Positions 53,865 through 62,989 are shown, counted from the stretch's first letter. The stretch is DNA of 64,000 nucleotides from CAWKDC01 sp964383495 (GCA_964383495.1 CAYLHG010000002.1:135854-199853), one strand, 5' to 3'. Notes: generated by a model from the sequence alone, not told the origin. A program made the numbers and translations.

Positions 53865-53884
53865 ATCTGATTGCCAATTTGGCC
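53852..53884 (+). terminator. Hairpin over the tatC stop
   Basis: Perfect 10-base arms GGCCAAATTG and CAATTTGGCC with a 13-base loop containing the tatC TAA. No T-run follows, so it may stabilise the mRNA end or act with Rho. Confidence 0.45.
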
Positions 53885-54039
53885 GGAGCAACATCGACAG
53901 CATATTGATGTGATTACTTGGGATAATATCGAAATCCTACCTTCGCCCATCGATGATGATTGCACAACACAACTCTTGCTATTTAACAGCAATATGGTAC
54001 CCTACCTACTCTTACCTCAATGGATGGAGTAATAACATA

Positions 54040-54690
54040 ATGCATCATAATATTAAATTTGAAGAACCTTATGAAGCGCGATACACGGACGATTATGCCA
54101 AGCAATATTATTATCGCCATAAGCGCGGATTTTTCAAAAAAATTTCAAATTGGCTTGAACAAAGAATGATTAAGAAAGCACTAAAACTAGCAGGCTCCCC
54201 ACGTCATGTAGCGGATTTACCTTGCGGTGCTGGGCGTTTCTGGGAAACTATTCTGAAAAACGGTGCTTCCTTTATTACTGGCATAGACATTTCTCCTAGC
54301 ATGCTGACACTTTGTCAAACGGTAACGCCTTGGCATATTTTAAAATATGTTACCTTACTAGAGGGTAGTGCAACAAACATCCCTTTAGATGATAAATCTG
54401 TTGAAACATTATTATGCATTCGTTTATTGCACCACATACATGATCCAGCAGTGCGCTACAGCATGTATCAAGAATTTCAGCGTGTGACACAAAAAACAGT
54501 TTGTCTTTCTTTTTGGATTGATAATAATTTCAAAAGCTGGCGGAATCAAGGTCGCCCAGGGAAAAACCCTTATCTTTCTGCGAAAACACTCGAAGCTGAA
54601 TTAATTCAATCAGGCTTTAATATTGTAGGGAAAATCGATATGTTGCCTTATTATTTACCATGGCGGATGTATATCTTAGAACTGCAATAA
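54040..54690 (+). CDS. Class I SAM-dependent methyltransferase
   Basis: This is a Rossmann-fold methyltransferase of 216 residues. Motif I reads VADLPCGAGRFWETILKNG, then FITGIDISPSMLTLCQ (motif II), an acidic-loop GSATNIPLDDKSVETLLCIRLLHHI (motif IV and post), and DPAVRYSMYQEFQRV. Substrate unknown; the Methyltransf_11-type layout fits small molecules or lipids. ATG 54040 is chosen because the family begins near the YTDDYAKQYYYRHKRG segment and GGAG is upstream; the open frame reaches 53953. Confidence 0.75.
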   Translation: MHHNIKFEEPYEARYTDDYAKQYYYRHKRGFFKKISNWLEQRMIKKALKLAGSPRHVADLPCGAGRFWETILKNGASFITGIDISPSMLTLCQTVTPWHILKYVTLLEGSATNIPLDDKSVETLLCIRLLHHIHDPAVRYSMYQEFQRVTQKTVCLSFWIDNNFKSWRNQGRPGKNPYLSAKTLEAELIQSGFNIVGKIDMLPYYLPWRMYILELQ

Positions 54691-54716
54691 GGGCTGCTTA
54701 TCTTTTTCAATTATCC

Positions 54717-54905
54717 TTACGCTTTAATAATACACTCTACCGGGCATACTTCCTGACACTGCGGCGTGTCAAATTGCCCCACGCACTCTGTACATAAATC
54801 AGGATTAATTTCATATATGACTTCACCCTGGTAAATAGCTTGGTTCGGGCACTCCGGCTCACAAATATCACAATTAATACATGCCTCAGTTATCTTAAGC
54901 GTCAT
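54717..54905 (-). CDS. YfhL-type 4Fe-4S ferredoxin
   Basis: This is a small electron carrier of 62 residues with two 4Fe-4S clusters. The motifs are CINCDICEPECPNQAI (first) and CTECVGQFDTPQCQEVCPVECI (second), the latter with the extended CxxC-x7-C spacing of YfhL/allochromatium-type ferredoxins. It is shorter at the C terminus than YfhL (86). The ATG lies 11 bases inside the coaD 3' end, giving an operon coaD-fdx. Confidence 0.9.
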   Translation of the reverse strand: MTLKITEACINCDICEPECPNQAIYQGEVIYEINPDLCTECVGQFDTPQCQEVCPVECIIKA

Positions 54906-55380
54906 AATTAAACCGCTCCCGTAAAGCCTGTGCAACCATTGGTGGCACAAAAGGAGTAACATCTCCTTTCAACGACGCAATTTCACGCACAAAGCGAGAA
55001 GCCACACAAATTAACTCGGGTGGAGATGCCAAATATATTGTCTCTAACCGAGGGCTTAATGTTTGGTGAACCAAAGCCAATTGTCGCTCGTATTCAAAAT
55101 CAGGGCTGCCTCGCACCCCTCGAATAATGAGATTGGCATCCAAGCTCTTAGCCACATCAATTAACATGCCTTGAAAAGGTAATACCTTTATGTGAGCGCG
55201 CCCTTTCAATAATATTTCTAACATGTTAACCCGCTCACCCAAGCTAAACAAACAATTTTTATGAGTGGGCGCCGCCACAAGAACGACTAGCTCATCCACC
55301 AACAAAGCAGCTCTTTCAATCAGGTTAAGATGCCCTAGGGTAGCAGGATCAAAGGTACCGGGAAATAGCGCTCGTTTCAT
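54895..55380 (-). CDS. coaD: Phosphopantetheine adenylyltransferase
   Basis: This enzyme makes dephospho-CoA from 4'-phosphopantetheine and ATP, a step in CoA synthesis. It is 161 residues. The nucleotidyltransferase signature FPGTFDPATLGHLNLIERA includes the TxGH-type motif. LIIRGVRGSPDFEYERQLALVHQTL and the C-terminal SRFVREIASLKGDV are conserved. GAGGAAAA precedes ATG 55380. It overlaps the ferredoxin start. Confidence 0.96.
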   Translation of the reverse strand: MKRALFPGTFDPATLGHLNLIERAALLVDELVVLVAAPTHKNCLFSLGERVNMLEILLKGRAHIKVLPFQGMLIDVAKSLDANLIIRGVRGSPDFEYERQLALVHQTLSPRLETIYLASPPELICVASRFVREIASLKGDVTPFVPPMVAQALRERFNYDA

Positions 55381-55473
55381 AGTATTTTTCCTCAAAGCTT
55401 ACCCCATTGTACTCCAAATACCTATTGCCAGCCAGTACGGGGTGCATTACCATGGTGGGTCCAGGGAGGACGT

Positions 55474-56475
55474 ATGACCACAGCAGCGCATGAGCCGTTT
55501 CTATTTAGGGCTGCAAGGCTTGAAGATCTCGACGCATTATATAGCTTTGCAAAAGTAGCAGGGCTCACTAATTTGCCTGCCGATCGTACTTTGTTAGAAG
55601 CACATCTTCGCCGTGCAATCGCAAGCTTTGCCAATATAAATGGCCAACCAAGCTCAAATAGATTTTATTTTTTTGTATTGGAAGCTATCCACACACGTCA
55701 ACTTGTCGGTTGTTCTGCTATTTACTCAGAAGTGGGCACGCAAACGCCATTCTACAGTTTCAAATGGGACCCACGAAACGAAACATTATTATTAAATACA
55801 GACATAAACAACGTAAGCGAAATGGCTGCACTATATTTATCCCCTCATCATCGTGCACGCCATTTAGGTGAGTTTTTATCGCGCGCGCGTTATTTATGGA
55901 TCGCTGCCAACCCTGACTGTTTCCATGATAGATTGATGGCAGAAATGCATGGGCGTACTGACAAAAACAAACAATCTCCTTTTTGGGAAGGAGTTGTGCA
56001 TCCTTTTATTGAAAATAAAAATTTTGAACAGGCAGATAGAGAAGTTTTTTTACATCACACACAATTCATCCAATCTTGTATTCCCCGCGTGCCCATTTCG
56101 CTTTCAAAAATGGGAAAGCGCACACTTGCGTCTATAGGGTTAACTCACAAACTTTCTCAAACAGCAATGCAGTTGTTGATAAAAGAAGGTTTTACAAAAA
56201 CAGCTTATGTCAGTTTGTTTGATGGCGGCCCTATTTTATATGCCTATAAAAAAAATATTCACACCATTCGCAATGGTATGATGTTAAAATTCGCAGGAAC
56301 AAAGCAACATGTTTCCAATGTTCATTACCTGGTTGGAACAACAGGTATGCCGTTTTATGCATTACTTGCACATGCAGAGGTTGATCTTGATAAAGGCTGC
56401 TGTTACCTTACGCCCAGCACCGCTGAAGCATTATCACTAACTACGCAAGATACTCTTTTTTTAAGTGTATTTTAG
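55474..56475 (+). CDS. astA: Arginine N-succinyltransferase
   Basis: This first enzyme of the ammonia-producing arginine succinyltransferase (AST) pathway transfers succinyl from CoA to arginine. It is 333 residues with the AstA N-terminal GNAT-like FRAARLEDLDALYSFAKVAGLTNLPAD and FYSFKWDPRNETLLL. LSPHHRARHLGEFLSRARYLWIA is typical of the family. GGGAGG precedes the ATG. It heads astA-astD-astB on the plus strand. Confidence 0.92.
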   Translation: MTTAAHEPFLFRAARLEDLDALYSFAKVAGLTNLPADRTLLEAHLRRAIASFANINGQPSSNRFYFFVLEAIHTRQLVGCSAIYSEVGTQTPFYSFKWDPRNETLLLNTDINNVSEMAALYLSPHHRARHLGEFLSRARYLWIAANPDCFHDRLMAEMHGRTDKNKQSPFWEGVVHPFIENKNFEQADREVFLHHTQFIQSCIPRVPISLSKMGKRTLASIGLTHKLSQTAMQLLIKEGFTKTAYVSLFDGGPILYAYKKNIHTIRNGMMLKFAGTKQHVSNVHYLVGTTGMPFYALLAHAEVDLDKGCCYLTPSTAEALSLTTQDTLFLSVF

Positions 56476-56484
56476 GAGAATAAT

Positions 56485-57906
56485 ATGACAACTGTTATTT
56501 CAACAAACCCTGCCACGCAGGAAAAACTTTGGGAAGGCGAAGCCTTTACCGTAAAACAAGTAGACGAAGCAGTGCAACGTGCAAAAAAGGCTTTCTCTTC
56601 TTTCTCATTACTGTCGCTTGAAAAACGCATTGAATATATTAAAGCTTTTGAATTACATTTAATCAAACATCAAGAAGCGCTTGCCAATATTATCACCCAA
56701 GAAATGGGCAAACCTCGTTGGGAAGCGTTATTAGAAGTTAAAGTAGCTATTTCAAAAATTGATATTTCTATTCGTGCTTATCACGATAGAACCCCTGTAC
56801 GTGAAGCAACATTAAACGATGGATGGATGATCACACGCCACCATCCTCAAGGTGTGCTAGGCGTGATGAGCCCATTTAATTTCCCCATCCACTTAGCGCA
56901 TGGCCATATTGTGCCTGCCTTATTAGCAGGCAATACTATTGTATTAAAACCCAGTGAATTGGTTCCTTTGTCTGCAGAAATATATCTCAATTACTGGAAA
57001 GAAATCGGATTGCCCGATGGTGTCATTGAATGTGTACAAGGCGGCCCACAAACCGGCGAGGCACTTGTTGCACATCCTGACTTAAACGGATTATTATTCA
57101 CGGGAAGTGAGGCAGTTGGAAGAAAAATACACGCACAATTTGGCGGGCATCCTGAAAAAATATTGGCGCTTGAAATGGGCGGTAATAACCCTTTGATTAT
57201 TTTGGATGTGCCTCATGAAAAAGCTGTGCTGAATACGATCATACAATCTGCTTATATTACCTCGGGGCAACGCTGCACTTGTACAAGACGTTTGATTGTT
57301 AAACGCTCATCTGAAACTGAAAAATTAATTCAAGCGCTTGCTCGTCTCATTCCTCACATACAGGTGGGTGATCCCTCCAAAAATCCAGAGCCTTTTATGG
57401 GTCCATTAGTTTCTGCCAGAGCCGTAGATAATATTATTGCCGCTGAAAAATTTTTAATGGAATCAGGGGCAAAATCATTAGTAGCATTAACACGCCCACA
57501 ACCTCAAGGTGCTTTTTTAACGCCCGCTTTGCTTGATTGCACAGGTCTTGATTTACCTGATGAAGAATACTTTGGCCCATTACTTAAACTGATTTGGGTA
57601 GACAATCAAGATGAAGCCATTGCTCAAGCAAATGCCACACGATATGGCTTATCTGCCGCCGTGATATGCAGTGATAAAAATGTATTCGAATATTGCTACC
57701 CTCGCATGCATACTGGATTATTACACTGGAACAGGCCTACCACCGGTTCTGTGAGCGATGCACCGTTTGGTGGTGTGGGCATGAGTGGCAACCACCGCCC
57801 CACTGCTTACTATGCAGCAGATTATTGTGCACATCCTGTGGTCAGCATGCAAACAGATGCTACTCATATATCCACACAAACATTGCCAGGAATGCCAACA
57901 CTATGA
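56485..57906 (+). CDS. astD: Succinylglutamate semialdehyde dehydrogenase
   Basis: This is a NAD-dependent aldehyde dehydrogenase of the AST pathway (fourth step). It is 473 residues. It has GVLGVMSPFNFPIHLAHGHIVPALLAGN, LFTGSEAVG, ALEMGGNNP and the catalytic Cys in SGQRCTCTRRLIV. HWNRPTTGSVSDAPFGG is typical of AstD. It follows astA by nine bases and shares ATGA with astB. Confidence 0.94.
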   Translation: MTTVISTNPATQEKLWEGEAFTVKQVDEAVQRAKKAFSSFSLLSLEKRIEYIKAFELHLIKHQEALANIITQEMGKPRWEALLEVKVAISKIDISIRAYHDRTPVREATLNDGWMITRHHPQGVLGVMSPFNFPIHLAHGHIVPALLAGNTIVLKPSELVPLSAEIYLNYWKEIGLPDGVIECVQGGPQTGEALVAHPDLNGLLFTGSEAVGRKIHAQFGGHPEKILALEMGGNNPLIILDVPHEKAVLNTIIQSAYITSGQRCTCTRRLIVKRSSETEKLIQALARLIPHIQVGDPSKNPEPFMGPLVSARAVDNIIAAEKFLMESGAKSLVALTRPQPQGAFLTPALLDCTGLDLPDEEYFGPLLKLIWVDNQDEAIAQANATRYGLSAAVICSDKNVFEYCYPRMHTGLLHWNRPTTGSVSDAPFGGVGMSGNHRPTAYYAADYCAHPVVSMQTDATHISTQTLPGMPTL

Positions 57907-59213
57907 GCCACAATGTTGTTGAAGTTAATTTTGATGGGCTTGTCGGTCCTACACATCATTATGCTGGATTATCTTTTGGGAATATTGCATCCATTGATAA
58001 TGCCAATTCGGTATCCAATCCAAAACAAGCTGCATTACAAGGATTAGAGAAAATGCGTTTGCTGCTACGTTTAGGTATACCACAAGGCATTTTTTTACCC
58101 CAACATCGACCTTGCTTAAACGCCCTGAAAAGTTTTGAATTAACAGGCACAGAGCAGCAACAATTAGAAACATTAGCAAAAAAAGAGCCTTCACGTTTTT
58201 GCGCTATTTTTTCTGCTTCTTCTATGTGGGCCGCTAATGCCGCTACAGTCACAAGCAGCAGGGATAGTTTTGACGAGGTGGTACATATCACACCTGCTAA
58301 TTTAATGACTGATTTTCATCGTTCACTAGAAGCACCTTATACTTATCAACAACTCAAACATATTTTTAAAGAACCTTGTTTTCGTGTACACGAACCAACG
58401 CCTGCATTACCGCATACATCAGACGAGGGTGCGGCTAATCATATGCGGCTAACACCGTCTCACGATAAAAAAGGGATTAATGTTTTTGTTTATGGAAAAG
58501 GAGGACACCCCCTGCGTGGAGGCCCCAAAAAATTTCCAGCCCGGCAATCTTTAGGCGCAAGCACTATGCTTGCGCAGCGGCATCGCATTAATACGCACGT
58601 TTTATTTTTTCAACAAAATCCAGATGCGATCGATGCAGGCATTTTCCACAATGATGTTGCTGCCATGAGCAATGAATCTGTTTTCATTTATCATGAAGAT
58701 GCATTTATAGAAGGCCGAATTGATCAACAAATTGCCGCACATTGTGATTTTTTACTAGAAGGTTTTGAAATTTCTCACCAAGAAATGGATATTGCCACAG
58801 CGATAGAAACTTATTTCTTTAATAGTCAATTAGTCACTGTCGGCAAAAACCGAATGGCTTTGATCATGCCCATGGAATGTAAAAATCATCCTGCAATTGA
58901 TCGTATTTTGCCTCGTCTCGTTAATCCATACGGGCAAATACAATCCGCACATTATATCGATTGTCGCCAAAGCATGCATAATGGCGGTGGCCCTGCATGT
59001 TTGCGATTACGTATTCCAATGACGCATGAAGAGTTAAAGGCAGTGAACCAGGATTATTTATTGGATCACGGAAAATTAGATAAATTAGAAGCGTGGGTAA
59101 ATCAATATTATCGTGATCGTTTAACTGCAAAAGATTTTTTGGATCCTGAGTTTCGCAGAAGTTGCGAAGAGGCGCTTGAGGTATTACCAAATCTGATAAC
59201 TGCCTCCTTGTAG
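57903..59213 (+). CDS. astB: N-succinylarginine dihydrolase
   Basis: This enzyme cleaves N2-succinylarginine to succinylornithine, CO2 and ammonia. It is 436 residues. The start VVEVNFDGLVGPTHHYAGLSFGN is diagnostic, followed by SMWAANAATVTSS and the C-terminal catalytic Cys in NGGGPACLRLRIP. ATG 57903 overlaps the astD stop; a longer open frame beginning at 57693 belongs to the wrong frame of astD. No astC or astE follows. Confidence 0.95.
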   Translation: MSHNVVEVNFDGLVGPTHHYAGLSFGNIASIDNANSVSNPKQAALQGLEKMRLLLRLGIPQGIFLPQHRPCLNALKSFELTGTEQQQLETLAKKEPSRFCAIFSASSMWAANAATVTSSRDSFDEVVHITPANLMTDFHRSLEAPYTYQQLKHIFKEPCFRVHEPTPALPHTSDEGAANHMRLTPSHDKKGINVFVYGKGGHPLRGGPKKFPARQSLGASTMLAQRHRINTHVLFFQQNPDAIDAGIFHNDVAAMSNESVFIYHEDAFIEGRIDQQIAAHCDFLLEGFEISHQEMDIATAIETYFFNSQLVTVGKNRMALIMPMECKNHPAIDRILPRLVNPYGQIQSAHYIDCRQSMHNGGGPACLRLRIPMTHEELKAVNQDYLLDHGKLDKLEAWVNQYYRDRLTAKDFLDPEFRRSCEEALEVLPNLITASL

Positions 59214-59240
59214 GGGGCAGTCATATCTGTCGTATCTGCA

Positions 59241-59891
59241 TTAAATCATCGAAACAACCTTTTTAACCAGCTTCTCAATACCTACCTGCGCTTCTCCGAT
59301 CGATTTCGCTAACATGTACGCGGGGGTTGTCACCACCTTGTGCTTCTCATCCACGACACAATTATTCACCGTGCAAACTTCGTGTATGTTGCCCATTTTT
59401 TCTAATTCCGAAGCGGTATGCGCATCATTTCCTATCGTAATATGCACACCTGGCCCATAAACATGGCTTACCAATGTCGGCGAAATGCAGATAAAACCAA
59501 CGGGCTTGTGCGCTTTTGCAAATGCCTGGCAGAAAGCCAACACTTGTGGCTCCACTTTCATGTCATGCCCTTTAAAAGCAAAGTCTGATAAATTGTTTAC
59601 TGCACCAAATCCACCAGGAATAATCAGTGCAGAAAAATCATCAGCCTTCACATCTTTCAAGGATTTTATGTTACCCCTGGCAATCCTTGCGGCTTCCACC
59701 AATACGCGGCGCTTCTCATTCATAGGCTCACCGGTTAAGTGGTTAACCACATGATGCTGCTCAATATCTGGCGCAACACACTGATAAGGAATATTGGCTT
59801 TATCCAACGCTAATAAAGCACACACTGTTTCGTGAATTTCAGAACCGTCGAATACGCCACAGCCGCTGAGTAATATTGCACATGGTTTCAT
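59241..59891 (-). CDS. elbB: ElbB-type glyoxalase (DJ-1/PfpI, GATase1-like)
   Basis: This is a class I glutamine amidotransferase-like protein of 216 residues, related to E. coli ElbB (glyoxalase). LLSGCGVFDGSEIHETVCALLALD and SALIIPGGFGAVNNLSDFAFKG fit the family, with VGFICISPTLV carrying the nucleophile-elbow Cys. VTTPAYMLAKSIGEAQVGIEKLV closes it. It converges with astB and lies nine bases after the small membrane protein gene. Confidence 0.92.
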   Translation of the reverse strand: MKPCAILLSGCGVFDGSEIHETVCALLALDKANIPYQCVAPDIEQHHVVNHLTGEPMNEKRRVLVEAARIARGNIKSLKDVKADDFSALIIPGGFGAVNNLSDFAFKGHDMKVEPQVLAFCQAFAKAHKPVGFICISPTLVSHVYGPGVHITIGNDAHTASELEKMGNIHEVCTVNNCVVDEKHKVVTTPAYMLAKSIGEAQVGIEKLVKKVVSMI

Positions 59892-59900
59892 GCTTCCATC

Positions 59901-60068
59901 CTAATCTATTAAACGATGAGTCTTGAATAAAGCCTTGTCATCAATGCCCGAGTAAGACCCCGTTGTAGGCAATGTACCACGGAGTTTTTCATCCTCAATC
60001 AGGTAGTTTACGGAAGCTACTCCTATTGTCAAGTACATCATCATTTTCAAAAACATACGCGTTACCAT
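59901..60068 (-). CDS. Small membrane protein (55 aa), function unknown
   Basis: A basic start is followed by one hydrophobic segment (MFLKMMMYLTIGVASVNYLI) and a polar tail (KLRGTLPTTGSYSGIDDK). AGGAG lies nine bases before ATG 60068, which supports translation. It is just upstream of elbB on the same strand. I recognise no family. Confidence 0.5.
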   Translation of the reverse strand: MVTRMFLKMMMYLTIGVASVNYLIEDEKLRGTLPTTGSYSGIDDKALFKTHRLID

Positions 60069-60134
60069 TTTGTCAATCTCCTGCCTTTTTATGTTACAAA
60101 TACATTTTTTAGTTGTTTGATCATAGCAAATTAG

Positions 60135-60164
60135 TTGCTTTTTTCCAGCCAATTTCGGTACACT
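60135..60164 (+). promoter_or_regulatory. Promoter of hemB
   Basis: TTGCTT (60135-60140) and TACACT (60159-60164) with an 18-base spacer, 33 bases before the hemB ATG. Confidence 0.5.
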
Positions 60165-60196
60165 AGCGACCTAACACCTAACTCTAGAGGCCAGTC

Positions 60197-61207
60197 ATGC
60201 AGCACCCTACAAGGTACTATCCTCACACTCGCTTACGCCGTTTGCGCACGCATGCTTTTAGTCGAAATCTAGTACGCGAGCATCATTTAACCACTCACGA
60301 TCTCATTTACCCTGTTTTTATTGTACCTGGGATGAGCCAGTGCGAGCCTGTCGTCAGCATGCCGGGCATTTTTCGTCTTTCCTTGGATAATCTATTAGAA
60401 GAACTGAAGGAAGTGGCTCAGCTTGGTATTCAAGCCATTGCCCTTTTTCCCGTCATCCCTCCTGAAGACAAAACACCTAGTGGAGAAGCCGCTTACGATG
60501 CGCAAGGGCTTATTCCCACAGCTATTCGCGCGATTAAAACTGCCTTTCCAAGCTTAGGCGTTATCACCGATATAGCCCTAGACCCTTACACTACGCACGG
60601 CCAAGATGGACTTGTGAACTCGGCAGGCGAAATAGTAAACGATACAACTATTGAAGCGCTCGTCCAGCTAGCGCTTTGCCATGCTCAGGCGGGAGCAGAC
60701 ATGGTAGCGCCCTCAGACATGATGGACGGGCGTGTAGGCGCTATTCGCACCGCGCTAGAAGCACATGGGTTCCACCACACAGCCATTCTGGCCTACAGTG
60801 CAAAATACGCCTCACATTGTTATGGCCCTTTCCGCGATGCCGTTGGTTCACAAGAAGCATTGGCAGGTGCAAGTAAAGAAACGTATCAAATGGATCCTGC
60901 TAATGCGTTGGAAGCCTTGCATGAAGTGGCTTTAGACATTTCTGAAGGTGCAGACATTGTTATGGTCAAACCCGGGCTGCCTTATTTAGACATTGTTTAT
61001 CGGGTGAAAGAAACATTTGGCGTGCCAACATTCGTATATCAAGTGAGTGGTGAATATAGCATGTTAAAATGCGCAGCAGCAGCGGGTGTGATCAACGAAG
61101 AAAAGACTGTCTTAGAAATGTTGACAGCATTTAAGCGCGCAGGTGCAGATGCCATTTTAACGTATTATGCAAAAGAAGTAGCACGATGGCTAGTTAGAGG
61201 CAGCTGA
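60197..61207 (+). CDS. hemB: Porphobilinogen synthase
   Basis: This enzyme condenses two 5-aminolevulinate molecules, an early step of haem synthesis. It is 336 residues. It contains the LRRLRTHAFSRNLVREH start, FPVIPPEDKTP, DIALDPYTTHGQDG, the catalytic lysines in ILAYSAKYASHCYGPFRDA and IVMVKPGLPYLDIV, and GEYSMLKCAAAAG. The GQDG segment where some relatives carry Zn cysteines lacks them, so it is the Mg-type. AGAGG precedes the ATG. Confidence 0.96.
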   Translation: MQHPTRYYPHTRLRRLRTHAFSRNLVREHHLTTHDLIYPVFIVPGMSQCEPVVSMPGIFRLSLDNLLEELKEVAQLGIQAIALFPVIPPEDKTPSGEAAYDAQGLIPTAIRAIKTAFPSLGVITDIALDPYTTHGQDGLVNSAGEIVNDTTIEALVQLALCHAQAGADMVAPSDMMDGRVGAIRTALEAHGFHHTAILAYSAKYASHCYGPFRDAVGSQEALAGASKETYQMDPANALEALHEVALDISEGADIVMVKPGLPYLDIVYRVKETFGVPTFVYQVSGEYSMLKCAAAAGVINEEKTVLEMLTAFKRAGADAILTYYAKEVARWLVRGS

Positions 61208-61277
61208 GCGAAGTATGCTCGCCCTCTTTTAAGCTTTGGGCGGGGAAACTGAGCGCAACGAAGTGGGGGTTTTTGAC

Positions 61278-61721
61278 ATGTTTCACATCATACTATTCCA
61301 ACCCGAAATCCCCCCCAATACGGGCAATGTTATTCGGCTGTGCGCGAATACAGGCGCACACCTGCATTTAATTGAACCGTTAGGTTTTAACATGGACGAC
61401 GCAGCGCTACGCCGCGCAGGGTTAGATTATCACGAGTTTGCTGATGTCAAAACATATGCTGACTTAGAGAGTTGCGCAGCCTTACTCAATACACGTATTT
61501 TTGCATTCAGCACAAAAGGTGCCGCACGGTACGACACTGTTGCTTTCCAACCCAATGATGCTTTTTTATTCGGGCCAGAAACGCGAGGGTTACCAGAGCA
61601 TATTCGCTCGCAGTACGCTTGTTTAACATTACCTATGCAACCTCATTCTCGCAGTTTGAATTTGTCCAACAGTGTCGCGGTGGTAGTATATGAAGCGTGG
61701 CGCCAGGGCGGCTTCATATAA
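61278..61721 (+). CDS. trmL: tRNA (cytidine/uridine 2'-O)-methyltransferase TrmL
   Basis: This is a SPOUT methyltransferase acting on the wobble base of some tRNA-Leu. It is 147 residues. The start FHIILFQPEIPPNTGNVIRLCANTG is diagnostic. LFGPETRGLP and LPMQPHSRSLNLSNSVAVVVYEAWRQ form the SAM-binding knot. A G5T5 run lies just ahead of ATG 61278; an upstream in-frame ATG at 61236 is less likely. It ends two bases before the convergent smpB stop. Confidence 0.94.
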   Translation: MFHIILFQPEIPPNTGNVIRLCANTGAHLHLIEPLGFNMDDAALRRAGLDYHEFADVKTYADLESCAALLNTRIFAFSTKGAARYDTVAFQPNDAFLFGPETRGLPEHIRSQYACLTLPMQPHSRSLNLSNSVAVVVYEAWRQGGFI

Positions 61722-61723
61722 CG

Positions 61724-62188
61724 TCATCTAATATGTTTAGCAATCCTGGCTTGCTGCCTCTTCCAATCTTTCTCTTTATCACTCTGCCGTTTATCATGTA
61801 ATTTTTTACCCTTCGCTAAGGCAATTTCTAATTTTACGCGATTATTTTTAAAATATAAGGCAGTGCCTACAATAGTGTAACCTTGGCGCTCTTTAGCACG
61901 CCTCAACTGGTCCACTTCTTTTGCGTGTAATAGTAATTTACGAGAACGATCCGGATCGGGTTTTAGATGAGCCGCAACATGGGGTGAAACAGGCACATGC
62001 ATATTCACCACATAAGGCTCGCCTCCTTTCAGCACAACAAAAGTATCTGTAATTTGGGCGTGACCTTCTCGCATGGATTTCACTTCCCAACCCTCGAGCA
62101 CAAGCCCCGCCTCGAAACGTTCTTCGAGAAGGTATTCATGGGAAGCGCGTTTGTTCAACGCTATTGTTTGGGTGCCTTTCGTTTTCAT
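61724..62188 (-). CDS. smpB: tmRNA-binding protein SmpB
   Basis: This is the partner of tmRNA in ribosome rescue. It is 154 residues from ATG 62188 (157 from ATG 62197). It has the family core TIALNKRASHEYLLEERFEAGLVLEGWEVKSMREG, YVVNMHVPVSP, and DRSRKLLLHAKEVDQL, and the basic C-terminal tail DKRQSDKEKDWKRQQARIAKHIR. TATAAT at 62196-62201 overlaps the upstream ATG. A transcript from it would begin at or beside ATG 62188. No tmRNA gene is in the window. Divergent from ratA. Confidence 0.95.
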   Translation of the reverse strand: MKTKGTQTIALNKRASHEYLLEERFEAGLVLEGWEVKSMREGHAQITDTFVVLKGGEPYVVNMHVPVSPHVAAHLKPDPDRSRKLLLHAKEVDQLRRAKERQGYTIVGTALYFKNNRVKLEIALAKGKKLHDKRQSDKEKDWKRQQARIAKHIR

Positions 62189-62195
62189 GTGGGCC

Positions 62196-62201
62196 ATTAT
62201 A
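62196..62201 (-). promoter_or_regulatory. -10 box of smpB
   Basis: Perfect TATAAT on the minus strand, seven bases before ATG 62188, overlapping the alternative ATG at 62197. It suggests a leaderless or near-leaderless transcript. Confidence 0.4.
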
Positions 62202-62244
62202 CTATGCTATGGTATGATAAAACCATACCTACAACGAGGAACCT

Positions 62245-62688
62245 ATGAAGCAATTATCAAAAGCAATCACGTTGCATTATTCCCCCGAAACCATGTATAA
62301 ATTAGTAGCAGATATTCCCAGCTATCATGAATTTTTGCCCTATTGCCGCTCTTCTCACGTCCAAGACAAAGGAAATAATATCGTGGATGGCACCTTGCAA
62401 GTGGGATACCACGGGCTGCATTATACATTAGTCACGCGTAACCAACTGGTTCCTTATAAACAAATCAATATCAAATTTTTAGAAGGCCCTTTTAAAACAT
62501 TGTTGGGTCGATGGTCTTTTCATGCGCTGCCTTCTGGTGGGTGCGAAATAGTATTGCAATTACAGTATGAATTTAAAAATTTTCTTTTATCATTAACGCT
62601 CGATCGCATCATGAAACCGGCTGTAGAAATGGTGGTCAGCGCATTTGTATCGCGTGCACGGGAACAATACGGATCCAATAGAGAATGA
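62245..62688 (+). CDS. ratA: RatA-type START-like protein
   Basis: This is a SRPBCC/START-fold protein of the RatA family (coenzyme Q-binding/ribosome-associated). It is 147 residues: ITLHYSPETMYKLVADIPSYHEFLPYC at the start, then LEGPFKTLLGRWSFHALP and the C-terminal SAFVSRAREQYG. E. coli RatA blocks 70S assembly, but many relatives act as Coq10-like quinone chaperones, so a toxin role is not assured. It is divergent from smpB and overlaps ratB by four bases. Confidence 0.9.
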   Translation: MKQLSKAITLHYSPETMYKLVADIPSYHEFLPYCRSSHVQDKGNNIVDGTLQVGYHGLHYTLVTRNQLVPYKQINIKFLEGPFKTLLGRWSFHALPSGGCEIVLQLQYEFKNFLLSLTLDRIMKPAVEMVVSAFVSRAREQYGSNRE

Positions 62689-62927
62689 AAATAATTGTCG
62701 CTTACGCTTTACCCGAAAAGCAAATATTATTAGAAGTAACATTGCCGGATGGCGCATGTGTGAAAGATGCCATTGAAGCAAGTAGCATACGACATTATTG
62801 CAACCCTGCTCACGTAGGCATTTTTGGCAAAATCGTGGATTTCGACACTATGTTACATGATGGTGACAGGGTGGAAATCTATCGGCCTTTACTCAAAGAC
62901 CCTAAAGAAGCCAGAAGGGCAAGATAA
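62685..62927 (+). CDS. ratB: RnfH family protein (RatB)
   Basis: This is a ubiquitin-like beta-grasp protein of 80 residues. IIVAYALPEKQILLEVTLPDGACVKDAI is the family start; VGIFGKIVDFDTMLHDGDRVEIYRPLLKDPKEARR is the diagnostic end. It is paired with ratA as in E. coli. Function is unknown, despite the RatB label; it is not a proven antitoxin. Confidence 0.9.
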   Translation: MKIIVAYALPEKQILLEVTLPDGACVKDAIEASSIRHYCNPAHVGIFGKIVDFDTMLHDGDRVEIYRPLLKDPKEARRAR

Positions 62928-62960
62928 GCCCTCGATCCCGACCTATAACCAGTTATCTTT

Positions 62961-62989
62961 TTGACTTATACCCTTTTTACCCTCATACT
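62961..62989 (+). promoter_or_regulatory. Promoter of the terminal orphan gene
   Basis: TTGACT (62961-62966), a 17-base spacer and CATACT (62984-62989), 36 bases before the GTG start. Confidence 0.55.

Noticed and set aside
57693..57902. 70-residue N-terminal extension of astB
   Set aside because: It overlaps the well-conserved end of astD in another frame, and AstB proteins begin at VVEVNFDG, matching ATG 57903.
62245..62927. ratA-ratB as a toxin-antitoxin system
   Set aside because: The families are mostly housekeeping (quinone or ribosome linked), and RatB is not an established antitoxin.
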